This document shows, piece after piece, positions 1-7,945 of a stretch of 64,000 nt of DNA. This DNA comes from Leptolyngbya sp. BC1307 (GTDB lineage: Bacteria; Cyanobacteriota; Cyanobacteriia; Phormidesmidales; Phormidesmidaceae). The position numbers were made by a program, and so were the translations under genes. Each line of letters starts with the position of its first letter. Positions within the stretch are counted from its first letter, which is position 1. A model generated the notes under the pieces. It did not search any database. It was given only the letters and a program-made list of their open reading frames with translations, and had not been told where the DNA came from. The DNA lies in contig NZ_NRTA01000011.1 of the NCBI RefSeq assembly GCF_002286735.1, positions 62,001 to 126,000 of the forward strand, written 5' to 3'.

Positions 1-741
1 TCGCGGGTCGCTCGGGCGATTGATGCGGGTGACTATAACTATGCGATCGCTTTCCAAGAGCGCATTCGCCTGCCCGAAGACAAAATGGCCTACTACGAAG
101 AGCTGGCCGAAATGTACGTAGGTGACGATGTCTCCCCCGACTTCTACGCCTGGGTCTTCCCCAAGTACGATCACGTCGCGGTCGGTACCGGCACCATGCG
201 CCCCAACCAGGCGCGGATTAAAGAACTGCAGCGGGGCATTCGCGCTCGCGCAGCCAAGCGTCTAGAAGGCGGCGAAATCATCAAGGTAGAAGCGCACCCC
301 ATTCCCGAGCATCCCAGACCTCGCCGGGTAGTAGGCCGGGTTGCCCTCGTCGGCGATGCAGCGGGTACGGTCACCAAGTCTTCGGGTGAAGGCATTTACT
401 TTGCGGCCAAGTCTGCCCGCATGTGCGCCGAAACCATCGTGAAGTACTCCGAAAACGGCGCTCGCGCCCTCACTGAAGATGAGCTGAAGCTGTACATCAA
501 GCAGTGGGATAAGGAATACGGCCTCACCTACAAAGTGCTCGACATTTTGCAGCGCGTCTTCTACCGCAGCGATGCTTCCCGCGAAGCCTTCGTCGAAATG
601 TGCTCCGACATCGACGTGCAAAAGCTGACCTTTGACAGCTACCTGTACAAAACCGTCGTGCCCGCCAACCCATTCACGCAGATGAAAATCACCGCAAAAA
701 CGGTGGGCAGTCTGCTGCGGGGCTACGCACTCGCACCCTAG
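1..741 (+). CDS. chlP: Geranylgeranyl reductase ChlP, C-terminal part (5' end outside window)
   Basis: The frame is open from base 1, so the start lies to the left of the window. ChlP reduces the geranylgeranyl chain to phytyl for chlorophyll, tocopherol and phylloquinone synthesis. The visible 246 residues match the C-terminal half of the family: a fold beginning with an RAIDAGDYNYAIAFQERI-like segment, a GDAAGTVTKSSGEGIYFA-type FAD-binding motif near residue 116, and a C-terminus ending in GSLLRGYALAP. It belongs to the FAD-dependent geranylgeranyl reductase family. A rho-independent terminator follows 40 bases after the stop. It is ordinary chromosomal core sequence and anchors the organism as a chlorophyll-making cyanobacterium. 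Confidence 0.93.
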   Translation, partial: SRVARAIDAGDYNYAIAFQERIRLPEDKMAYYEELAEMYVGDDVSPDFYAWVFPKYDHVAVGTGTMRPNQARIKELQRGIRARAAKRLEGGEIIKVEAHPIPEHPRPRRVVGRVALVGDAAGTVTKSSGEGIYFAAKSARMCAETIVKYSENGARALTEDELKLYIKQWDKEYGLTYKVLDILQRVFYRSDASREAFVEMCSDIDVQKLTFDSYLYKTVVPANPFTQMKITAKTVGSLLRGYALAP

Positions 742-783
742 TTGCCAAAGTTCCAACCGACTGCGTTATTCTCTTTGTCTTGA

Positions 784-814
784 GCGTCTCCTGTTTACGG
801 AGGCGCTTTTTTTT
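784..814 (+). terminator. Rho-independent terminator after chlP
   Basis: An 8-bp stem (784-791 with 799-806, one G-T pair) closes a 7-base loop and is followed by eight T residues (807-814). It lies between the chlP stop and the hslO start and is oriented to stop chlP transcription. Confidence 0.85.
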
Positions 815-883
815 GTCATCAAATACATCAAGGGGGTTCGCTATACAATAGTTAAAGAACGGTTACAAAATTTACGGACTAGC

Positions 884-1792
884 ATGGCGGATCAATTAAT
901 TAGAGCGACGGCAGCAGCAGGAGGCATTCGGGTTGTAGGCGTAACGACAACTCGCCTAACTGAGGTGGCCCGGCAGCGACATGAACTGTCTTACGTAGCA
1001 ACGGCAGCTCTGGGCCGGACAATGACTGCCGGGTTACTGCTGGCGTCAAGTATGAAACAGCCTCAGTCTCGGGTGAATATTCGGGTGAAAGGGAACGGGC
1101 CACTCGGCGGGCTGCTGGTGGATGCCGGGTTAGATGGGACAGTGCGCGGCTATGTAGAAAAGCCGCAGGTGGAATTGCCGCCGAGTGAAAATGGCAAGCT
1201 GAATGTGGGCGCTGCGATTGGGCAAGACGGCTACCTTTATGTGGTGCGTGATGTGGGCTATGGCTACCCTTACAGCAGTACAGTAGAACTGGTCTCCGGT
1301 GAGATTGGCGATGACCTGACGCATTACTTGGCGACTTCTGAACAAACGCCCTCTGCTCTGGTGCTGGGCGTATTTGTCGGCGCAGAGGGGGTAGAAGTGG
1401 CGGGCGGCCTGCTGCTGCAAGTGCTGCCCAAAGCGGCGCAAGATGAAGCGCTGGTGACCTTATTAGAAGAGCGCCTGAGCACGCTAACCGGGTTTACCCC
1501 TTTACTGAGAGCGGGCAAAACGTTGCCGCAGATTTTTGAAGAGCTGGTCGGCGATCTGGGGCTAGAAATGCTGCCCGGCAATCAGATTGTGCAGTTTAGC
1601 TGTAAGTGCACGCGCGATCGCATGTTAGGCGCACTCAAGCTACTGGGCCAGGACGAACTCAAAGACATGATCGCAGTAGACCACGGCGCTGAAGCGGTCT
1701 GCCACTTTTGCAATGAGAAATATCACGCTGACAGTGAACAGTTGCAAGATCTGATCAATCAGCTAGATGCGCAGCAGGCTCGTCAGGGTTAA
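884..1792 (+). CDS. hslO: Redox-regulated chaperone Hsp33
   Basis: Hsp33 is a cytosolic holdase switched on by oxidation. The 302-residue length is standard. The N-terminal substrate-binding domain is followed by the C-terminal zinc switch: a CxC pair in the segment FSCKCTRDRM (about residues 238-240) and a CxxC pair in CHFCNEKY (about residues 271-274), the four cysteines that bind zinc when reduced. The ATG at 884 starts the conserved sequence MADQLIRATAAAGGIRV. A TACAAT box at 844-849 could be its -10 element, though no clear -35 is visible. It is transcribed alone, in the same direction as chlP but after a terminator. Confidence 0.95.
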   Translation: MADQLIRATAAAGGIRVVGVTTTRLTEVARQRHELSYVATAALGRTMTAGLLLASSMKQPQSRVNIRVKGNGPLGGLLVDAGLDGTVRGYVEKPQVELPPSENGKLNVGAAIGQDGYLYVVRDVGYGYPYSSTVELVSGEIGDDLTHYLATSEQTPSALVLGVFVGAEGVEVAGGLLLQVLPKAAQDEALVTLLEERLSTLTGFTPLLRAGKTLPQIFEELVGDLGLEMLPGNQIVQFSCKCTRDRMLGALKLLGQDELKDMIAVDHGAEAVCHFCNEKYHADSEQLQDLINQLDAQQARQG

Positions 1793-1799
1793 GACGGGC

Positions 1800-2618
1800 C
1801 TATCTCAATTCTAATGATTTTAGCCATTGGTCAATCCATTCCAATTCGGCAGGCGACCAGTTGGGCTCTGGATCTTGACGGTAGTCAACATCTAAGTCGT
1901 AGCCTGAAAGCTCATAGATCTCATCTAGCAGCGGCTTTAGAGCGATCGCAATAGCTATATCTTCTGGTTGCAGTGGTATCTCAAAGGTAGGCAGAGATTG
2001 CTGCAAATTGAAAGGGTATAGCTGAGCCTGAGGACGGTCGCTGCTGGGGCTTACCAACACCCGATAATGGCTCTCTAATCCATAGCCTAGCACCGGCATT
2101 GGTTGCCCTTTATGGAGCAAATCAATCTCTACTAAATGTGTCTGGCTCTCTAAAATTTCTAATCGCTTACTTTCATACTTTTGTCGCCCCGCCCCGCGCT
2201 TATTGACCGGCGACAAAATTTCAATCACCGTAATCACCTCGCTGGTTTGCAAACTGCGAATTTCTAAATAGTGGTGCCGCACAGTATTGGGCATTGGCAC
2301 GGTTACTGCTACCGGCTCAGGCTCTGCGATCGCCACATTTCCCTGAGCTGATAATTCTCTAGACTCCGCGCTCAAATTGCTGCTCTGGCCGCTGCTTTGG
2401 CCGCTGCTTTGGCGAACCGACACATCTGGCACGCCAATCAATACAGCCTGGTCAGACTCATCTCGCTTATAGACGGCTTCCTCAACCACGACCCGATACT
2501 TGGGGCGAATTTGTGGGCCGAGAAGATTAGCGATCGCCACAATTAAACGGCTGTGGAGATTAGACCAAGCCGCAGAATTCTCCAAATAGGGATTCATACC
2601 GGGAAACGGAGAGCCCAC
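1800..2618 (-). CDS. DUF4058 family protein
   Basis: This is a 272-residue protein of the DUF4058 family, which is abundant in cyanobacteria and has no established function. The start MGSPFPGMNPYLE is the family hallmark, followed by a conserved helical stretch, a segment EIRSLQTSEVITVIEILSP and a motif HLVEIDLLHKG typical of these proteins. A short SSGQSSGQSS repeat near residue 75 looks like a linker. It converges on hslO, with only 7 bases between the two stop codons. Its start lies about 66 bases from the tRNA remnant, so it is probably the last chromosomal gene before the integrated element. Confidence 0.85.
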   Translation of the reverse strand: MGSPFPGMNPYLENSAAWSNLHSRLIVAIANLLGPQIRPKYRVVVEEAVYKRDESDQAVLIGVPDVSVRQSSGQSSGQSSNLSAESRELSAQGNVAIAEPEPVAVTVPMPNTVRHHYLEIRSLQTSEVITVIEILSPVNKRGAGRQKYESKRLEILESQTHLVEIDLLHKGQPMPVLGYGLESHYRVLVSPSSDRPQAQLYPFNLQQSLPTFEIPLQPEDIAIAIALKPLLDEIYELSGYDLDVDYRQDPEPNWSPAELEWIDQWLKSLELR

Positions 2619-2683
2619 AAGTCATGCTCCTCAGACAGTGCCAGAGCGTATAGCCACAGTCTAACATCGGCAGATAAAAGCTA

Positions 2684-2730
2684 TGGGCGATACGGGGTTC
2701 GAACCTGTGACCTCTTCCGTGTGAAGGAAG
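2684..2730 (-). other. 3' fragment of tRNA-Val(CAC), probable attachment site of an integrated element
   Basis: On the minus strand this reads as a perfect anticodon arm (five-pair stem CTTCC/GGAAG around the loop TTCACAC, anticodon CAC), variable bases AGGTC, a T arm with loop TTCGAAC and the acceptor 3' strand ATCGCCC plus discriminator A. CCA is not encoded. The matching 5' acceptor strand GGGCGAT and any D arm are absent to the right, where unrelated sequence starts at 2731. One mismatch in the T stem (A opposite C) suits a non-functional remnant. Integrases that use tRNA 3' halves leave exactly this kind of fragment at one end of the inserted DNA. The intact tRNA should sit at the far end, outside this window. 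Confidence 0.8.
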
Positions 2731-3198
2731 TATTTGACCAGCTTGAGACCCTCTCTAATCAAGGGTTTCAAATTAAGTGAGATGAGAAGATAGTCAAATG
2801 ATAGTCAAAAACGAGTGATTGTCAGTCGTCAAAATTTTTGCCTCCAAAGGAATTAGGCTTATTTTGGCATGCATATATAGTTTTTAGGGAAGAAGCCATC
2901 TGTGCTTTCTGGCATTTGCTATCTTCGTATTTTTAGGGTACAAGCTGAGACCAATACATTATTCGGTTACCGTTTAGATTGGCACTGAGCTTCCAGATAA
3001 CTCAGCGCCGGTGGCCTCCTACGAAAAATATCTGCGTGTATGAAAGTTTACACTCCTCCTAATTATTTCTAGATTGACTAGAAAGCAAAAAGATGAGGTG
3101 TTTGAGATCACAGCTTTGACTTTCCATAGCTGGTAAATTGGCAGACTTGAGTAATAGATTGAGTTGCTTTGCGGCTACGGCTTTGCTCAGCTCAACGC
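2731..3198. promoter_or_regulatory. Non-coding element end with hairpin and tandem repeats
   Basis: This stretch of 468 bases has no convincing gene. Next to the tRNA remnant is an 8-bp hairpin (2745-2752 with 2762-2769, 9-base loop). It is followed by two direct copies of GATAGTCAAA at 2789-2798 and 2800-2809, with a related GTCGTCAAAA near 2826. Closely spaced short direct repeats just inside a tRNA att fragment are what integrase arm-binding sites look like, but this role is inferred. The rest is AT-rich leader for the large gene that follows, and no clear promoter could be fixed. Confidence 0.4.
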
Positions 3199-6100
3199 AT
3201 GACAATCCAGAGCTATCAAACTGTGAAACATACACCTCGTGAAGTCTTTGACGATCCGCATAGCGCTTGGCACTTCATCACCCACCCTACAGACGATGGC
3301 TTCGAGGGTCAGCACTTTGACAGAAAGCAAGCAGGAAACATCCAGGGTGACGGTTCGACTTCTAAAAACTCTATCGAAGAGCTAAGAAAAACCATTGTTA
3401 AGACTGTTTCTGCGTTCGCAAACGGCAATGTAGAAGGAGGACTGCTCGTAATCGGCGTGTCTTCTACAGGAGAGGTAATCGGCATTGATCATCTCAGCGA
3501 AGACCAGCGAAACGCTCTGACGAATTTAGATCAGTACCTACGCAGTCATGCCGCAGAAGTCAGGGAAATCGACTGTAAGAATAGGCAAGGAGAGGATAAA
3601 AAGCTCTGCCTCATCTACTCTGCTGACCTGCTCCACGCGGTTTGTGAAACGATAGAGCAGCAGCCCAAAGCTTGGATTCGGCGCGGGGCTCAATCACTTC
3701 CGCTAAGACCGGAAAATAGAGATCAAATTAGAATCAGGAAGGGACTGCTCAACACCGACAATCTACCCTGGTGTCCTTTCGAGCCGGAAGACTTGGATGC
3801 TGATGTCGTCACAGAATTTCGACGAGTGTTTCGCCCTGACTTTGCCAGCGACTTCACAGATGAGCGCCTTCTGCGGGAAGCAGGTGCTATCGTCAAAAAG
3901 GAAGAAAAGTACTGGTTTACGCTTCCAGGGCTTCTCTTCTTTGCCTCCAACCCGCAAAGAGCTGCACCGAGCGCATTTCTTCGCCTCCTAAAGTTCATCG
4001 TCCCTCACGACCAATATCGGAACCGTGGAACCCCATCTTTGGATAGGGACTTTCGAGGCTCCATTACGAAGCAAATCAGGTCTGCAAGGACGTTTCTACG
4101 CGAAGGCGCATTCTTCGACCGCTTACAGTACAGGCGACTAGACGGCGGGTTCTCTGAAGAGATGGAGCTGCCTGCAATTGCAGTAGACGAAGCTATCGTA
4201 AATGCGGTAGCCCATCGCGACTACCACGCCCAAAATCCTATCAACTGTGAGCACTACACCGACGCCTTCGTCGTGAAAAACCCAGGTCGCATTCGGCAGC
4301 AAAACTACGATCTGCCAGATAAATTTGACTTGAGCCATACGGTGCTCGATTCACTGCCTCGGAACCGCAAGCTGATTGAATGGCTGCGCTTGATGGAAGA
4401 CCCAGGAGGGAAATCCTTCGTTCAGGCGATTAGCGAAGGAACGAAGCAGATGGCAAAGGAGATGGCTGACTTGAAGCTGCCGCCCCCTGCGGTTCAACTC
4501 CTCGAAAACGAAACTATTTTATGCCTAAAAAGCAATGCAGCAGAGCGCAAGGCCGCTTACTTAGCGAGCATTCAGGTGCCCAAAACGGCATTTATGAATG
4601 CTTATTTACTTACGATCAGGAATGGCGATCGCCTAGCAACCAGCGACGAGGTTCATCTACGGCTGAGAGAAATCGCGCAGGCGCTTGAAAATTCTTTAGT
4701 TGGCTACGAATGGCATATAGACCGTTCTTCTTTCAGCCGCATTACCGCCCACAAGAAGGGTATTGACCTGCCTACCTCTGACGAGGTAAGGCGAGTGGTT
4801 CGCTTCTATCCAGCATACCGTTTTCAAATACACGAAATGCTAGGTCATGCATACATTGTCGTAGATTACACATGCCAGGTGCTGAACGTTGTGAGAGCAC
4901 ACGAAGTCGTTCGGTATATAGAGGCAGAAAAACTGTTAGGGAATAGATGCATTGCAAAAGTAGCAGAGGATTGGAGCGCAGGCCGGATAGAGAGCTTAGA
5001 TACAGAATGGGCAACAGTTCGGTTCTTTGAAAGCGAGGAGACGAGCACCGTACAGACCAATGCTGTCATTCCTAGCCTATCTCTGTCACAGATTGAAGAC
5101 ATAGTTAAGCAGAAGAACATCTCCTTTGACTTGCACGTTACAGTCAAGCAGCATAGCCTTGCTTCAAGCCAATCAGCCGCTCGAAAACGTGCCGAGAAAA
5201 TTGCCAACACAGCAGATTATCTCTCGACAGGTATCTTTCCCCTGATATCAGGCGAGCTTGAAATCGGAATGTCAAAAGAACCTCTAGCCTTGTCAGAAAT
5301 AGAGCGAAGTTCCAGATCTTCTTTTCATTTTGGCAGACTCAGTGAGCCTACTGTTGAGTTCAAAAGGCGACAGCAGTCTACTGACGTACGAGACGGCATT
5401 ACAAAATATGGTTCGTATGATAGCGAGTCGCACGACATTGAGATAGTGCCCGTATGTCTCATAAGCTATACGCAATCCATGCATACGCTAATTAGTCGGT
5501 TGAAAACGGGGAAATACAAATATAGAGGATCAGAACGAACTTTTTCAACTCGCTTTAGCTATTCAACTGTAGTCGGGGCAGATAGTCTTCATAATGTTGG
5601 ACAGGAAGTCAATCGACTGCTCTCGGAAAAGCCGCAATGGTGCGGCAATGACAAGTTGAACCGCCTGTTTTTAGTACATACGCCCGAAGCAGGATACGCG
5701 CTGGATGACGAATCCTCCCCCTACTTCGTTATCAAACGCCGACTACTGGAAGCAGGCATTCCTTGCCAAATGGTCGATACCAAAACGTTGACTAATGCTG
5801 ACTGGAAAGATCTGAATCTGGCATTGAATATCACGGCTAAGTGTGGTGTCACTCCGTGGGTATTGCCAGAGAACATCCCTGATGCTGATTTTTTTGTGGG
5901 GCTGTCTTATACGCAATCTCGGGATGGTAGAAAAATCTTAGGGTTTGCGAACGTCTTTAATAGCTATGGAAAATGGGAGTTTTATGCTGGGAACACAGCG
6001 GCGTTTGATGTTCAAGAAAGAAGTGAGCATCTATCGCGGCTGGCGAATTCAGCACTAGAACGATTGAAGCGAGCACAGCTATTACCTGCAAGTCCTAGTC

Positions 6101-6603
6101 TAATTTTTCACCATTCGGCGCGTATCTCCAAAGAAGACTATAGAGCAATCCTCAATAGCGTAAGGATCATAGCGCCAGATGCTTCTGTTTCTTTTGTATG
6201 GATAAATTCTCACAACAACTTCCGTCTTTTCGACTCTAGAGTCGAAACAGATGGAAGCATACAGCGCGGTAGCTTTGTTCCTATCTCCCGTCGTCGAACC
6301 CTACTGTCGACAACAGGGCACAACGTCTATAGAAAAGCATTAGGGACTCCTCGACCACTCGAAATAACGGCAGATCGATACTGGCCAAACGACACGGAAC
6401 CGAAGAGCTGTGACTCTCGCGCTACCGCGATTCAGATACTGAGTCTCACGAAGCTTAATCTGGCTTCGACAGATTCATTTACAGCAGAGCCAATCACAAC
6501 CAAGTATGCCGGTGACATTGCTTACCTAACGGCTGCATTTCTTCGTCAGCGCGAGCCTTTTCGTTTACATGAAGTTTTAGAGCCGACTCCCTGGTTTATC
6601 TAA
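3199..6603 (+). CDS. AlbA_2/Schlafen-RecG-like domain fused to catalytically inactive Argonaute (MID-PIWI)
   Basis: Protein of 1134 residues from ATG 3199 (a TTG at 3169 is an alternative). Residues about 35-180 read as an AlbA_2 (Schlafen-type) domain, with DRKQ then GLLVIGVSSTGEVIGID. Residues about 210-400 read as the RecG-type/HATPase_c_4 module usual after it, with DEAIVNAVAHRDY at 330. Residues about 420-780 resemble Argonaute N/linker regions. From about 780 a MID domain shows K846, Q857 and K881, matching the 5'-end pocket. The PIWI domain starts at about 890. Its catalytic positions look lost: GLSY (S903) where GxD is expected, N/S at about 1003-1004, and YAGD (1103-1106) in place of the last His/Asp. 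It probably binds guide and target without cutting, with AlbA_2 as effector or DNA-binding part. It stands alone beside the attachment site. The Argonaute assignment is by eye. Confidence 0.75.
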   Translation: MTIQSYQTVKHTPREVFDDPHSAWHFITHPTDDGFEGQHFDRKQAGNIQGDGSTSKNSIEELRKTIVKTVSAFANGNVEGGLLVIGVSSTGEVIGIDHLSEDQRNALTNLDQYLRSHAAEVREIDCKNRQGEDKKLCLIYSADLLHAVCETIEQQPKAWIRRGAQSLPLRPENRDQIRIRKGLLNTDNLPWCPFEPEDLDADVVTEFRRVFRPDFASDFTDERLLREAGAIVKKEEKYWFTLPGLLFFASNPQRAAPSAFLRLLKFIVPHDQYRNRGTPSLDRDFRGSITKQIRSARTFLREGAFFDRLQYRRLDGGFSEEMELPAIAVDEAIVNAVAHRDYHAQNPINCEHYTDAFVVKNPGRIRQQNYDLPDKFDLSHTVLDSLPRNRKLIEWLRLMEDPGGKSFVQAISEGTKQMAKEMADLKLPPPAVQLLENETILCLKSNAAERKAAYLASIQVPKTAFMNAYLLTIRNGDRLATSDEVHLRLREIAQALENSLVGYEWHIDRSSFSRITAHKKGIDLPTSDEVRRVVRFYPAYRFQIHEMLGHAYIVVDYTCQVLNVVRAHEVVRYIEAEKLLGNRCIAKVAEDWSAGRIESLDTEWATVRFFESEETSTVQTNAVIPSLSLSQIEDIVKQKNISFDLHVTVKQHSLASSQSAARKRAEKIANTADYLSTGIFPLISGELEIGMSKEPLALSEIERSSRSSFHFGRLSEPTVEFKRRQQSTDVRDGITKYGSYDSESHDIEIVPVCLISYTQSMHTLISRLKTGKYKYRGSERTFSTRFSYSTVVGADSLHNVGQEVNRLLSEKPQWCGNDKLNRLFLVHTPEAGYALDDESSPYFVIKRRLLEAGIPCQMVDTKTLTNADWKDLNLALNITAKCGVTPWVLPENIPDADFFVGLSYTQSRDGRKILGFANVFNSYGKWEFYAGNTAAFDVQERSEHLSRLANSALERLKRAQLLPASPSLIFHHSARISKEDYRAILNSVRIIAPDASVSFVWINSHNNFRLFDSRVETDGSIQRGSFVPISRRRTLLSTTGHNVYRKALGTPRPLEITADRYWPNDTEPKSCDSRATAIQILSLTKLNLASTDSFTAEPITTKYAGDIAYLTAAFLRQREPFRLHEVLEPTPWFI

Positions 6604-6667
6604 GCAGCGTAGAGCGCGATCACGCTACCCTGGTCGCTGGTTAAGGCGCTACCCTCTCTCCTGCACT

Positions 6668-6919
6668 TCATTTTCTTTTCTTCTGATTGCTCAACAGACT
6701 TTGTTGGTAAATCTCAACTGCCCGTAGGTGCGCGGCTGGGTCACTACGGTTGTGCAACCAGTCTTTTATGAGTTCTATATTGTAGCGGACGCATCGGCTA
6801 TTAATCCTGACCCAATGGAGTCCTTCAATCCATTCACCGTTGAGTCTGTACTTTTTGAGCGTAGAACCGCTGAGATCCAGGCACTCGGATGCCTGCCGTT
6901 TGCTAACGAAGAGAAGCAT
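6668..6919 (-). CDS. Small helix-turn-helix, excisionase-like DNA-binding protein
   Basis: This 83-residue basic protein has the layout of MerR/excisionase-type winged helices: ASECLDLSGSTLKKYRLNG as recognition helix, then a wing segment HWVRINSRCVRYN. Such small proteins often control excision of integrated elements or act as plasmid regulators. It is the last gene of the leftward set that begins with the ParM-like gene, 49 bases after the preceding gene. Its position 4 kb from the attachment site fits a recombination directionality factor, but that role is inferred. The match rests on the helix pattern only. Confidence 0.6.
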   Translation of the reverse strand: MLLFVSKRQASECLDLSGSTLKKYRLNGEWIEGLHWVRINSRCVRYNIELIKDWLHNRSDPAAHLRAVEIYQQSLLSNQKKRK

Positions 6920-6968
6920 GATAATGACGCTTGAATAATTTGGTTAGGTTGCAAGCGCAGCCGCGAGG

Positions 6969-7355
6969 CTAATCGTTCTCGATTTCGGAGCTTCGTGACG
7001 CACTCCGCTGCTGTAACTGCGCTTGCTTTTGCTGTTGAACGGTCTTTAGCACCGTAGAGCGCACGTACTGGCTCATCGGGGCCAAAGGCACATTGCGCTG
7101 ATGCACCTGATGTTGAAGGTATGGACTTTGATGAAGAATGCCGACCGTTTGCTTGGGCGAATTGCCTGCTTTGAGCGATAACGAGGCAACGGCATCATCG
7201 AGCTTGACCGCAGCCCAGTCGTTTTCGGCAAAGCGCTGATAGAGCGTAGCGTAATCTAGATTGGCTTCACCTGTGACGCGCTTTGCCAACTCTAGATACT
7301 GCTGCCTAGCAGCTTTGCCTGACTCGTTACTCGGCTTCTTTGGTTCCAGACCCAT
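6969..7355 (-). CDS. Hypothetical protein of the partition operon
   Basis: I do not recognise this 128-residue protein. It is hydrophilic, with a predicted helical middle (YLELAKRVTGEANLDYATLYQRF) and a glutamine-rich C-terminus (QQQKQAQLQQRSASRS). It has no signal peptide or membrane segment. It follows the putative centromere-binding gene by 18 bases in the same direction, so the three genes from 9073 down to 6969 are probably one operon. The glutamine-rich basic tail would suit an accessory DNA- or filament-binding protein, which is a guess from context. Confidence 0.55.
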   Translation of the reverse strand: MGLEPKKPSNESGKAARQQYLELAKRVTGEANLDYATLYQRFAENDWAAVKLDDAVASLSLKAGNSPKQTVGILHQSPYLQHQVHQRNVPLAPMSQYVRSTVLKTVQQQKQAQLQQRSASRSSEIEND

Positions 7356-7373
7356 GGAAGTTCAGCTCCTTAT

Positions 7374-7919
7374 CTACGCTGCAATTTCAGAGCTGTCGAA
7401 GAGGCCACCGAGTAGGGCTTCCTCATCGAAGTCCACACCTTCATCGCTGCTAGGTGCTGGTTTGGCGACTGTGGTGCTAGCAGCGTTAGCTGTCTGAGTC
7501 GTGACATTCTCAACCGCTGACGCTGGAATCGCGCCACTGGCTACGAACTCTTGAACCACTGCTGTCGCGACTAATCGCATCTCCTGCTTGAGCTGTGCGG
7601 GGTTAACTGGGTTGACGGGTGCCTCTATGCCAAAGGTTTCGCGGATGAGGTCGATTTGCTGGGAAAGCGCTTCGATGGATTCGCGGGCGATCGCCCCCTT
7701 CTCCTCATCACTCAACGCATCATTCTCCTGACAAGCGAATGCCTGCCAATAGGCGGTCATCGCATCCAAACCCTTATGTTTGCCCTTCCGACTCGGCAGC
7801 TTATCGCTTTTCAGCAAGTACTGGAAAACTTCCCCAATACGAGTATCGCAGTCGGCATTGTAGGCAAACTGGATGCGCTGTCGGTCGCTGGTGCTGTCGG
7901 GGGAACGTTTGCGAGGCAT
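7374..7919 (-). CDS. Probable centromere-binding partner of the ParM-like ATPase (ParR role)
   Basis: Protein of 181 residues beginning MPRKRSPDSTSDRQRIQFAY, a basic arm followed by a short strand and helices (TRIGEVFQYLLKS), which resembles ribbon-helix-helix partition adaptors. The rest is helical and acidic towards the C-terminus (DEEALLGGLFDSSEIAA), where ParR-type adaptors contact the actin-like filament. It lies 26 bases downstream of the actin-like gene, the usual parM-parR order. The role is inferred from order and general layout; no specific family motif was recognised. Confidence 0.55.
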   Translation of the reverse strand: MPRKRSPDSTSDRQRIQFAYNADCDTRIGEVFQYLLKSDKLPSRKGKHKGLDAMTAYWQAFACQENDALSDEEKGAIARESIEALSQQIDLIRETFGIEAPVNPVNPAQLKQEMRLVATAVVQEFVASGAIPASAVENVTTQTANAASTTVAKPAPSSDEGVDFDEEALLGGLFDSSEIAA

Positions 7920-7945
7920 AGTCTGGGTCAGAGTCCGATGGTTTA

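Noticed and set aside
3169-3198. Upstream TTG start for the Argonaute fusion
   Set aside because: The ten extra residues look like translated leader and neither start has a clear ribosome-binding site, so the ATG at 3199 was preferred.
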